64,000 bases of DNA from Tridacna crocea (taxonomy: Eukaryota > Mollusca > Bivalvia > Cardiida > Cardiidae), in contig OX031061.1 of assembly GCA_943736015.1 (NCBI GenBank), positions 17,741,290 to 17,805,289 of the forward strand, read 5' to 3'. The translations under genes and the position numbers were made by a program. Each line of letters starts with the position of its first letter. The stretch's first letter is position 1. Below are positions 1 through 9,800 of the stretch, piece by piece. Under the pieces are notes generated by a model that searched no databases, was not told the DNA's origin, and was given only the letters and a program-made list of their open reading frames with translations.

Positions 1-437
1 TTGTTGTTTGGTAATGAGTTAAAGTAAGGGTAGTCCACTGCAGTCTAAGCGATTACTTGATTGATCTGTAACTAGGGCTCTTTATCATCTCACAACATAC
101 ATCATCTGATGGGGGCCTATTATTCTACAAACAAAAACATGGTACTTGTACATCGACTGCCACAAATAATTTTCATATACACTGCGGTCAACACTTAATG
201 AGCCATGCTTTGTGAAAAGGGACCTCAATGCATCTTGTAAAATCGTTGACTTGCCTCCGCCTCCCCTGGCTATTAGTCAGTTTTCTGCATTTCCAGGTGC
301 CATGCTACTGCACAGTTTAGTTGAGCGTGCTACAAAGATGTGTTATACCCCTTTTTTGCCCGAGAATAGGTAAAGTTTTGTTGCTAGATGTATAAATCAA
401 GATCAGACTTTCCCTCATTCACAGACAAATAAATCTT

Positions 438-640
438 GGTCCATATTCATCAACCATTCTTAAGAATATTTTTTGTCTTATTCTCAATCAAAAATTTTCC
501 AAATTTTAAAGTAACATAACTTCTGATTGGCTAAACCATTTGGTTTAGCCAATCAGAAGTTCTGTTACTTTCAAACAGAGAAAATTCTGGAGTGTAACAT
601 TGAGCATGTTCATAGGAAGGGTTGGTGAATACATGCCCTG
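438..640. repeat. Foldback MITE, TTCACCAACC family, copy 1
   Basis: Inverted ends read TTCATCAACCATTCTTAAG and its complement. The centre is a perfect hairpin, GGCTAAACCATTTGGTTTAGCC. A second copy is at 1747-1945. Confidence 0.75.
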
Positions 641-724
641 AGCTATTCTAAAACAGCCATGAAATTGCCTTAAACCAGTTCTGTCCGGAGATGGTAAAAT
701 CATTCCAGAGATATTGTACCATAG

Positions 725-945
725 TAATACCCTTTACCATACAATCCCTTATTTTGACGCCCCTGAGAAAGAAGCCTTTAGAAAACATTGTGGGAAAAGA
801 AAAAAATGCTGGTAACCAGCATTTTCTCGTTTTCCCACAAAGTTTTCTACCCTTCACAAAACAGATTTCAAATTTTCACTTTTGTCGTCTGCAGATGCTG
901 TCGAATTGGACAAACCTAAAATTTTGTTGTTTGGTTATGAGTTAA
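725..945 (+). repeat. TTAA palindromic MITE, plus
   Basis: ACCCTTTACCATACAATCCC start, full hairpin core and a GTTAA end. It shares its right TTAA with a truncated copy at 942-1112. Confidence 0.8.
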
Positions 946-1112
946 CCCTTTATCAAATGACAAAATTTTAGCATAGTCCGAAGTAAAAGCATTTTCAATA
1001 GACAATACTAATGTAGGTAACTCAAAATATGAAATGTCTTTCATGGAGTAGAAAACTTATTATTGGGAAAAGAAGAAAATAGTACTTTTCCCATAGTGTT
1101 TTCAAAAGGCAC
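942..1112 (-). repeat. TTAA palindromic MITE, minus, truncated
   Basis: It starts TTAACCCTTTATCAAATGAC and stops just after the hairpin region. Confidence 0.6.
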
Positions 1113-1361
1113 CTTAAAACAGGATCCTGTTGCAAGATAGGATCTTGTTCCAGGATCCTGTTCCCACACATCAAAAGGGATCAGACCACAGGATCCTGTT
1201 GCAGTCACTGTCATTTAGGGGCGGGATTTTGGGTTCAGGCTGGGTCCAAATGGAAGATCGGGGACAGCAAAACAAGACAACAAAGACACAATGTATAATA
1301 TAATTCAAAAACTTAAGTTCCAGATGGCTAATTTTACTTAAATACAGCTAAAATAAGTTAT

Positions 1362-1590
1362 TTAACCCTTTCCAAAACATTCCCTGGTTTTTATGACCCT
1401 GAAAAAGAAGGCTTTTGAAAACACAGTGTGAAATGGAGAAAATGCAGGTAACCAGCATTTTCTCCTTTTCCAACAATGTTTTCTACCCATCCCAAAACCA
1501 ATTTCAATTTTTGAGTTGCATCTATGTTGTTGTCTGCATATGGTTTCAATCTTGACAAGTTTGAAATTTTGTTGTTTGGTAAAGATTTAT
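1362..1590 (+). repeat. TTAA palindromic MITE, plus
   Basis: TTAACCCTTTCC start, GAGAAAATGC/GCATTTTCTCC hairpin, right end decayed to GATTTAT. Confidence 0.8.
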
Positions 1591-1746
1591 AGAAAACACA
1601 TTTTCAGTCCCCTCACAGAACCCACTGAAAGTCATATGAAGACATTTTGGATCACACTATCTTTCCCTATATAACAATTGAACTATGATCACACTGAATA
1701 GTCTTTTAAGCAGTCAGATCATAATCCACATGCAGCAAGAGCACCT

Positions 1747-1945
1747 GGGTCTGTATTCACCAACCATTCTTAAGAACAGTCTTAGTCTTATTCTTCAGAA
1801 TTTTGTCAATGTGAAAGTAACAGAGCTTTTGATAGGCTAAACGAAATGGTTTAGCCAATCAGAAGTTCTGTTACTTTCACAGTCAGGAAATGTTGAAGAA
1901 TAAGACCAAGAACATTCTTAAGAATGGTTGGTGAATACGGGCCCT
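1747..1945. repeat. Foldback MITE, TTCACCAACC family, copy 2
   Basis: The ends TTCACCAACCATTCTTAAGA and its reverse complement are intact. The central GGCTAAACGAAATGGTTTAG hairpin is slightly diverged. A weak third relative lies around 39157-39340. Confidence 0.8.
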
Positions 1946-2009
1946 GATGTTATTACCCCTAGTATGTCAAAACAGGGCTCCAGATAGAGGGGGTGATTTT
2001 GATTTCAAG

Positions 2010-2138
2010 TCTTACGAACGAAGTCCGTAACAAAGAAACAAATGAATAAATGCATGGCAGAAATAAGGATCGGAGCGGGATTCGAACTCCGAACTCCCGG
2101 ACGCAAAGCCAATACCCTAACCACTGAGCCAAAGAGAT
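2010..2138 (-). repeat. Inverted 129-bp LTR fragment (fold-back arm)
   Basis: It is the reverse complement of 2139-2267, meeting it at the palindrome AGAGATATCTCT. Its outer end is exactly the LTR 3' end (TCTTACG). Confidence 0.85.
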
Positions 2139-2267
2139 ATCTCTTTGGCTCAGTGGTTAGGGTATTGGCTTTGCGTCCGGGAGTTCGGAGTTCGAATCCC
2201 GCTCCGATCCTTATTTCTGCCATGCATTTATTCATTTGTTTCTTTGTTACGGACTTCGTTCGTAAGA

Positions 2268-2285
2268 TGGGGGCTCGTCCGGGAT
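2268..2285 (+). other. Primer binding site, tRNA-Pro type
   Basis: TGGGGGCTCGTCCGGGAT starts at the base after the LTR and is complementary to the last 18 bases of tRNA-Pro. The same site recurs at 2592-2609. Confidence 0.85.
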
Positions 2286-2373
2286 TCGCCATTGAGCCAT
2301 TAATCCCATTTGTTGTCCAAAAATCGGACTTCCTGCCTAATAAGGCTTTGAGTCATCAATAAATGATGACTTT

Positions 2374-2384
2374 AAGAGGGGGTG
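2374..2384 (+). other. Polypurine tract of the TRIM
   Basis: AAGAGGGGG followed by TG lies directly before the LTR start TGTTACG; the same tract recurs at 2698-2708. This is the plus-strand primer position expected of LTR elements. Confidence 0.7.
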
Positions 2385-2591
2385 TGTTACGAGAGACCAC
2401 TCCTTCCTGCATGGCATACTCCCGATTTAAAATACAATACCTGGCTACTGCGTCAGAGAGATATCTCTTTGGCTCAGTGGTTAGGGTATTGGCTTTGCGT
2501 CCGGGAGTTCGGAGTTCGAATCCCGCTCCGATCCATATTTCTGCCATGCATTTATTCATTTGTTTCTTTGTTACGGACATCGTTCGTAAGA
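2385..2591 (+). repeat. TRIM LTR, 207 bp, complete
   Basis: The LTR begins TGTTACGAGAG and ends TTCGTAAGA. A box TGGCTCAGTGG is at 2470-2480 and B box AGTTCGAATCC at 2513-2523, with tRNA-like spacing and an anticodon-like TGC loop. A hairpin TTACGGAC/GTTCGTAA forms the 3' end. Confidence 0.85.
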
Positions 2592-2609
2592 TGGGGGCTC
2601 GTCCGGGAT
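2592..2609 (+). other. Primer binding site, tRNA-Pro type, second unit
   Basis: The 18 bases are identical to 2268-2285 and again start directly after an LTR end. Confidence 0.85.
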
Positions 2610-2708
2610 TGGCCATTGAGCCATTAATCCCATTTGTTGTCCAAAAATCGGACTTCCTGCCTAATAAGGCTTTGAGTCATCAATAAATGATGACTTCAAG
2701 AGGGGGTG

Positions 2709-2915
2709 TGTTACGAGAGACCACTCCTTCCTGCATGGCATACTCCCGATTTAAAATACAATACCTGGCTACTGCGTCAGAGAGATATCTCTTTGGCTCA
2801 GTGGTTAGGGTATTGGCTTTGCGTCCGGGAGTTCGGAGTTCGAATCCCGCTCCGATCCTTATTTCTGCCATGCATTTATTCATTTGTTTCTTTGTTACGG
2901 ACTTCGTTCGTAAGA
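2709..2915 (+). repeat. TRIM LTR, 207 bp, complete, 3'-most
   Basis: It has the same length and boxes as the LTR at 2385-2591, with only a handful of substitutions. It is followed by the target duplication CAAG. Confidence 0.85.
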
Positions 2916-3074
2916 CAAGATAAATAACATTTATCATTCTCTACTAAACCCTTTGTTGTGGGTACTCATAAGAATCGCCTCATTGAGACGATTCTAATGA
3001 GCACCCACAACATAGGGTTTCAAAGAGAAATAATGGATTTAGAAGGCCATCACTTCCTCTTATCTGGAGCTCTA

Positions 3075-3302
3075 TTAACCATTTCCCAAATGACAAATTT
3101 TAGACTCTCCCAAACTGAGAGAGTTTGAAGACAACAATTTGAACTTTCATAACAATGGCAGAAAATTATCCGTAGGGGCAGAAAACACTGTGGGTAAAGG
3201 AGAAATTGCTCATTACAAGCAATTTCTCCTTTTCCCACAGTGTTTTCTAAAGACTTATAGTGAAGACACATAAAAACCAGGGCTTGTTTGGGAAAGGGTT
3301 AA
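3075..3302 (-). repeat. TTAA palindromic MITE, subfamily B
   Basis: The core is GAGAAATTGC/GCAATTTCTCC instead of GAGAAAATGC. Both TTAA ends are present. It abuts the hAT-like MITE ending at 3072. Confidence 0.8.
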
Positions 3303-3306
3303 AAGT

Positions 3307-3421
3307 TTAACTCTTTACAAGACAATCCCAAATGTTCACAACTGTAAGAAAGAAGTCTTTTGAAAACATTGTAGAAAAAGGAGAAATGCTAGTAACTAGC
3401 ATTTTCTCCTTTTCTCACAAT
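3307..3421 (+). repeat. TTAA palindromic MITE, plus, truncated
   Basis: TTAACTCTTTACAAGACAATCCC start, cut off at the end of the hairpin. Confidence 0.65.
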
Positions 3422-3693
3422 GAACAAGAGAGTAAAAAGTCTTACACCTTGTCCAGAAAGTAATTCACAGTCTAAAATTATTCTTAATCCTTGGGAGAAA
3501 TTCAGGGTACAAAAATAATTACTCTGCAGAAATAAAATAAAAAAACATGAACTTATCCATCAATTTAACCACTATAATCAATATTTTTCAAGCCTCTCTT
3601 GAAAAAATATGCAAGGAATTCAAACCATATATTGAATGATATCAACTATAATGAAAATAAAGCCAAGATTTAAAATAACCCAAAATTAAGTCA

Positions 3694-3835
3694 TTAGTTC
3701 ACACTATCCGATGCCTGTTTATGTGCAATGTACAAAAAGCCTATGCTTGAGAGAGCACTGACCAGAAATATTACATCAAACCATCTGTGATAGAAGTTGA
3801 ACTGTAGGTCCCCTAAAACCTCTGTGATTATGGTC
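3694..3835 (-). CDS. GPR89: GPR89 coding exon 14 (terminal)
   Basis: It codes for the C-terminus, [20 protein letters not shown] through [13 protein letters not shown], then a TAA stop at 3694-3696. The family usually ends shortly after AHKQA, so the protein is full length. Confidence 0.95.
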
Positions 3836-6800
3836 CTGAAATACACGAGTAGATTCATTACTTCTTTATTAGAAAATAAATTTCTATATTCAAAAAATGA
3901 AAACAACTGCTGATGACAAAGGAAATGCAGCAAAAATAATAGTTTTGATCTTTAAAAGTGTTTTCGAAAGCCTTCTTTCAATGGTTGTAGAAGTTCATAC
4001 TTATCTGGTGAAGACATATCAGATAATATCACTCCTTTATACAAAATCTAGAAGATATAGAAAAGAAAAATGTAAACCTAGCTCTATGAAAGCTTACTTT
4101 ATATCTAGTCAGGAATTAGCGTTATACCATAAAGCTAATTTTTAGACCTGTCTGCTATGACAAATTACCATCCTACAGGATAAATATCACTACACAGTGT
4201 GTAACCAGAGCTCCAGATAAGATGGTATTCAAAATCCTTTATTTCTCTTCCAAGCCCTATGTTGTGGATACTCATTAGAATTGTCTCGATGAAACGATTC
4301 TAATGAGTGCCCACAACATAGGGTTTAGTGGAGAATAATTAACATTTTCAATTTTGAAATCAAAATGACTCCCTCTATCTGGAGATCTTTTGTAATTTTG
4401 GTAAGGGGATTTATGGAAGACTCACCTATATTCTAAAGGCATATTCATCCTCATGAGTAATACTGATGATACAAAGTACATCCCCTGAAAAAGAGTTTGA
4501 AGCCATAAAGTACAAAAGGTGTAATATCAATATAACAAAGATAAGTTTGATAAAATATTTCGAAGTCTTAAAAGCACAAGCTTGCTGAAATAAGTCTAAG
4601 CCTTGCAAGGGTACGTTGGCAAAACTAAGCTTGAGACTTACAGGCATTAGATTGCAGAACTAGGGCTGTAATCTAAGAAAATGTAGAAGAAAGTCTCACA
4701 AAGATGAGTCTGTTGAAATACGTCTTGCAAGGACAAATTTGCTGAATTAAGTCTTACAAGGATAACTTTACTGAGATGAGTATTACAAGTATACGTTTGC
4801 TGAGATAAGTCTAAGTCTTACAAGGATAAGTGTGCAGTGGACCTTTGTGTAGACTGAACTAGTTTGTGTCTAAAATCTATACATACCATAAGTTGGGCTA
4901 TGCACATTACAATGATGTTTGACGACTTACTACTGGCTATTGCATAGAAAAACTGAAAGTAAACAAACAAATGCATTATACATACTGCATCAAGCTTCCA
5001 GTAAAGCTTTTGAAATAAAAACAAAATCAATTTTCTGGATTGTAATACTGAACGTAAGTTATTTCTCCACAACTTGGGATACTCACTACTCAAATTCTAA
5101 ACAATAGTCAGCACAACCATTTGTTTCAAGCATTTCTACATAAAGTCTTGTACAACTGTACATGTATTTGTCAAACCTTTGTTTATGTAGTTTTCTACAT
5201 CAATAATGCTATGGTTAGTACTCTACAGGAGAAATTGTTTAAATAGTTCGGCAAATGTTTAATCAAACTATCAAGTTTGTCTGTTACACTTTACCAAAGG
5301 AAATAAATTCTCACTTGTCCATATGGAAAGAATTTTCAGATGACGAATGTGGCTCAATGATGAAATTGTTTATGAAAGGATGGGGGCAATTGAGGGAGCA
5401 GCAGGAAGAAATGGCTTTCACCAATGTCTCATTCCAAAAATATTTTTAAAAGCCTTCTTCAGAAAGGATCAAAACAGTTTGAATGAAATTTAGCGATAAT
5501 AATCAACAGAAGAAAATGCATGAAGAAAAATCATGTCATTCAGAAATAATATATTACTAGTATATAATTGTTGAATGACTCTAAAGACATGTGTTATATA
5601 AACATTACCCTTGTTAGTGTTATAAGAAGACCTCTTATTGATGTTACAATAATAATTCCAACTAAAATAAAAGAAATCTGCTGGGACCAGAACTTGACCT
5701 GAAATAAACAAATTGTGACAAAGTGTCAAACAATATGATTCCTAGTTTTAATACTCTGGGGAAGAAGGTATTTGAAAACATTGTAGGTAAAAGAAGAAAA
5801 TGCTGGATGCAAGTCTCTTTTCTCCACTTTTTTTTTCAAAAAGTAAGAGCTGAAAAAAGGTCAAACAGAGATAATTCCGCAGGTAATTGCAGCAGAGTCA
5901 TGGAAATTCTACATGCATAACTTCATATACATGTATATAGGAACACTGTGTGTACATTTGAGTTCAGTACCTGAAAAAATGATGCAGTATTTTGCGGGAC
6001 AAATTTGTGTCTACATCAATACGGACAAGACAGACAGCCATGGCGATTCCAGTATAACCCCATCCACTTTGTTGTGGGGGTATAACAACACTGATATAAT
6101 GATCTGTCCTTCCTAAGTGTTTACCTATTTACAACAAAATTTTGGACCTGTCTAAATCAAAAGTATGTGCAGATAACAAACCATGTTTTGCTTAAGTTGT
6201 AGGATTTGTCCTGGAAAGTCTATATAAAATTGTGGGAAAAGGAATTTATGCTGGCTACCAACATTTTCTCCTCTACCCACAATATTTTCAAAAGCCTTCT
6301 TCCTCAGAGTTAGGTAAAGGGTTTATAACATTCTGAACATTATTTCAGTCAAATCATGCTCCATGTGTTCCTGGAATTTCTTTTAGCAGTGCTTCGAGCA
6401 ATACGCATTCCATGTCACTGAGTGCTTTGCCACATAAACATCATTAACCCTTTCCCAAACGGCAAATTTTGGACCAGACCAAGTTGAAAGCATTTTTTAG
6501 ATGACAAATTAACACTTGCTACAAAGATGATTTTTTATATATGATAGGGTAGAAAACAATGTGGGAAAAGGAGAAAATGCTACTTACCAGCATTTTCTCC
6601 TTTTCCCCACATTGTTTTCAAAAGACTTCTATTCCTGACCCGTAAAAACCATGGATTGTTTGGTAACGGGTTAAGACCATGTGAAGCTTGAGATCACTGA
6701 CTATCATCAATACTCTAAAACAACTTGGTATAACTAAGAGGGTTGCAGAATTGTGTAAAATGCTCCTTGAAAGAACATAATTACTGGTATGGATGAGTAA

Positions 6801-9800
6801 TTTGTACTCTATTCATTTTTACAAAATTAAAGCATTTTATCCCCTTAACCCTTTACCATAAAGCAAAATTATATACTCGTCTACATTGAGGAAACTCACA
6901 GAGGAAAATTGACATGTTTTAAAATAATCATACTTATTCTTGAATAGGTAGAAAACTTTGTTGGAAAATGAGAAAATGCTAGTACATGTAATACAAGCAT
7001 TTTGTCTTTTTCCCACAATGTTTTCAAAAGCCTTCTTTCTCAAGGTTTTTTAAGAGGCGGGATTGTGTGGTAAACGGTTGAACACAATCAACAAAAACAG
7101 AAAAAAAACATATACATACATCTAATTGTATTCCTAGATAATTTACGGCGATTTCTATTCCACGAGTGACAGGGTCTGTCTTCCCGACTCTGTCAAATAC
7201 TATGTTCACTGTTGACTGAAATTACAACCAAAGAAGGAAACAAGAGTTTAAAACATACGAAAACAAAGAAAAATGACTAAGTAACTATACTGGCATGGAG
7301 AAAATTTACTCAAGGAATGTACTAAAATTTTGCACAAAAAAAATCCAGAAAGGTTATTTTCTGTTTCTTGAAGCAAATTTGCAGCAGCCTTCAATAACTT
7401 TTACCAGATGCCAACATTTTAGACATGTCCAAATCAAAACCATTGGCAGACAATAAAATAAATGTGACTCAAAAATTAAGGTTTGTTTTTGAATGGATGA
7501 AAACATTAAGAGAAAATGCTGATTACCAAAACTTTCTCCTTTTCTCAAAGTATTTTCATCTATAGGGTCTTTAAGTCTGAATTGTGTTAAAGATGGTTTA
7601 AACTGGCAAAAGATATCTTGTGATGATTAATTTCTAATACCATAACATTTCAAAAGTGAGCTTATGCAAAACAAACCAAGTCTTCATGATAACATTTACA
7701 ACGTGATACAAAAAATTGCTCCGATTTTGAAATACGAAAAAAGGTAGGTTAAACCTGTACCAAACAATCCCTGGTTTTTACGACCGAGACAAAGAAGCCG
7801 TTTGAAAATATTGTGGAAAAAGGAGAAAATGCTGGTAACCAGCATTTTCTCCTTTTCACGCAATATTTTCTACTCTCCCACAGTCAAGTTTCAATTTTTT
7901 AGTCACGTTGATTTTTGTCCTCTGCAAAATTAATGCTTTCAATCTGGACAAGGCTAAAATTTTGTGATTTAGTAAAGACTTAAACCATTACTTACAATAA
8001 ATATTTTCCACAGACAGTAGCCTGAGAAAAAGTATCCAAGGAAGTTAAAGTATTTTCCTTTGAAAGTTTTGGAAAATTCCATCCTTTCTTGGGTATTATG
8101 CAAATCAACCACCTCCAGGAACAACTGTCGACTAAGTTCCTCTAAAGCCAATGTCTCTTGTTTCAACTGAACCATATCTAAGATTACTGTAAGGAAGGGT
8201 CATGATGTGCTTCTAATTTTGATTCTGATCTACTGTAGTTATTGGTTTTATAAAAAAGAATGAGAAACACCTTTTTCACAGCAAAGGAAGTTCCCTACAG
8301 GGTTGCAGCTAGGATTTTACTTTTTCTAGTTTTAGTAATAGCTACCTTGACACTTATAAATATGTGCATTAACTGCCAATCAAGACCAATAAACAACATG
8401 CAAAGTTTAACAGTAAAAAGACTGATTGTATGGTGTTTAAGCCATTACCACACAATCCCTACTTTTGATGCCCCTGAGAAAGAAGCCTTTAGAGAACATT
8501 GTGGGAAAAGGAGAAAATGCTGGTAACCAGCATTTTCTCCTCTTCCCACAATGCTTTCTACCCTTCAGAAAACAAATTTCAAATTTTCAGTCACTTTTAT
8601 TTTGTCGTCTGCTTTTGATTTGGACAAACTTAAAATATTGTTGTTTGGTAATGAGTTAATGCTGTTTTCAACATTATTTCACTAATATCATGGCTGTCCA
8701 TGCTGGAGTCTCTTTTACCGGTACATATTCTTTTCAAGCCAGTGGCTGCTTTCCCATATAACTACTGCTGAAACAATGGTAAGCAGTGAGAGAAGGCTGA
8801 ATTCTGTTGCAATGACTATCATCAATCCTCGGAAAGAAATTGGCCAAACCTGGGATAAAACCAGCCACCATTGTTCTCAGGTCTTGTAAGTTACCAACTG
8901 AACTACCTGGGCTTAACAACTGTATTCAGAATGGTTTACTTGTCTAAAATATTATTATAATTCCACAAGGATACTTTCCGAGGATCCCCCCGAGGTCACT
9001 GTCTTCAACATTCCCCATAGCCCTCCACCAATATTCTGACTGGCTTGTCGTAGACTCTCTCTCTTTGCTAAAGCCAACCTGTATGATTACAGAAGCAAAC
9101 TTATGTGCACACAAGCAGACACAGTAACTCCAATGATCACTAGTGGACTATACCTTTATCTGACCAGATTTTTCTCTAATGTATATGAGTATATACCTGT
9201 TTGTGTTGGAGTTCTCCTGTCTGGCTTTCTCACACCAGTGCTGACACAAGTTTCTTTCAAAGACAATATCTATTCTCACATGCATCAGAAGTGAGAGGCT
9301 AAAATTTGCTGGAGAGAAAGTCTGCCCCAACCGGTTAGTGGAATTCCAGGCACTGAGTCATAAATCAGATTTACCAACCAGAGCACTAGGCCAGGCATGT
9401 ACAGAAATCTAATTTTCCGAAAATGATAAACATAAATCATTTTTTGTTCCTACATGATGTACACACATACTGACAAGGGTGATTCTACATGCCTCCAGCC
9501 TCCTGGAAAGGCAATAGCATAAATAATTTCTTCATATGTACCAATTTTGAAGTTGTTGTCTGCAGTTTTTTTTTTTAAATTAAAAATAGTACAAAGATTG
9601 TTCTTTCAGAAAGGCATAGGTTACTAACAATCCTAGGTTTAAACAGCCCCGTAGAAGAAGACTTTTGAAAATATTGTGGAAAGAGGTGAAAATCCTGGGA
9701 ACTAGCATTTTCTCCTTTTCTCACATTTTCAACCTTAAAGAGGGCTTAACCTTATTTGTACAAACTTTGAATATGGAAGACACTTAACCCTTTCCCCAAT

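Larger units (their letters stand above)
2010..2915 (+). mobile_element. Tandem TRIM retrotransposon array with tRNA-like LTRs
   Basis: The order is: inverted LTR fragment (2010-2138), truncated LTR (2139-2267), internal (2268-2384), LTR (2385-2591), internal (2592-2708), LTR (2709-2915). Complete LTRs are 207 bp and begin TGTTACG; all three plus-strand LTRs end CGTAAGA. The internal segment is only 117 bp, with a primer binding site and polypurine tract but no coding capacity, which is the definition of a TRIM. The array is flanked by a CAAG target duplication (2006-2009 and 2916-2919). Each LTR contains a tRNA-like segment with A and B boxes. Confidence 0.85.
1976..3072. repeat. hAT-like palindromic MITE split by a TRIM array
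   Basis: The left part (GGCTCCAGATAGAGGG, to 2009) and right part (2916-3072, ending TATCTGGAGCTC) together make one copy of the CAGAGCTCC family. The 906-bp TRIM array sits between them, flanked by CAAG on both sides. Confidence 0.75.
1..3693. other. 3' flank of GPR89, repeat-filled
   Basis: I see no coding exon. The first 430 bases hold nothing recognisable beyond a generic bivalve-type repeat fragment. After that come foldback MITEs (438-640 and 1747-1945), TTAA MITEs, and a TRIM array nested in a hAT-like MITE (about 1976-3072). Confidence 0.6.

Noticed and set aside
2465-2535. A functional tRNA gene
   Set aside because: A and B boxes are good, but the acceptor, anticodon and T stems do not pair properly.
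2042-2937. Several 70-107-codon open frames on both strands
   Set aside because: They are translations of the TRIM LTR and internal sequence, repeated once per 324-bp unit, with no protein-like composition.
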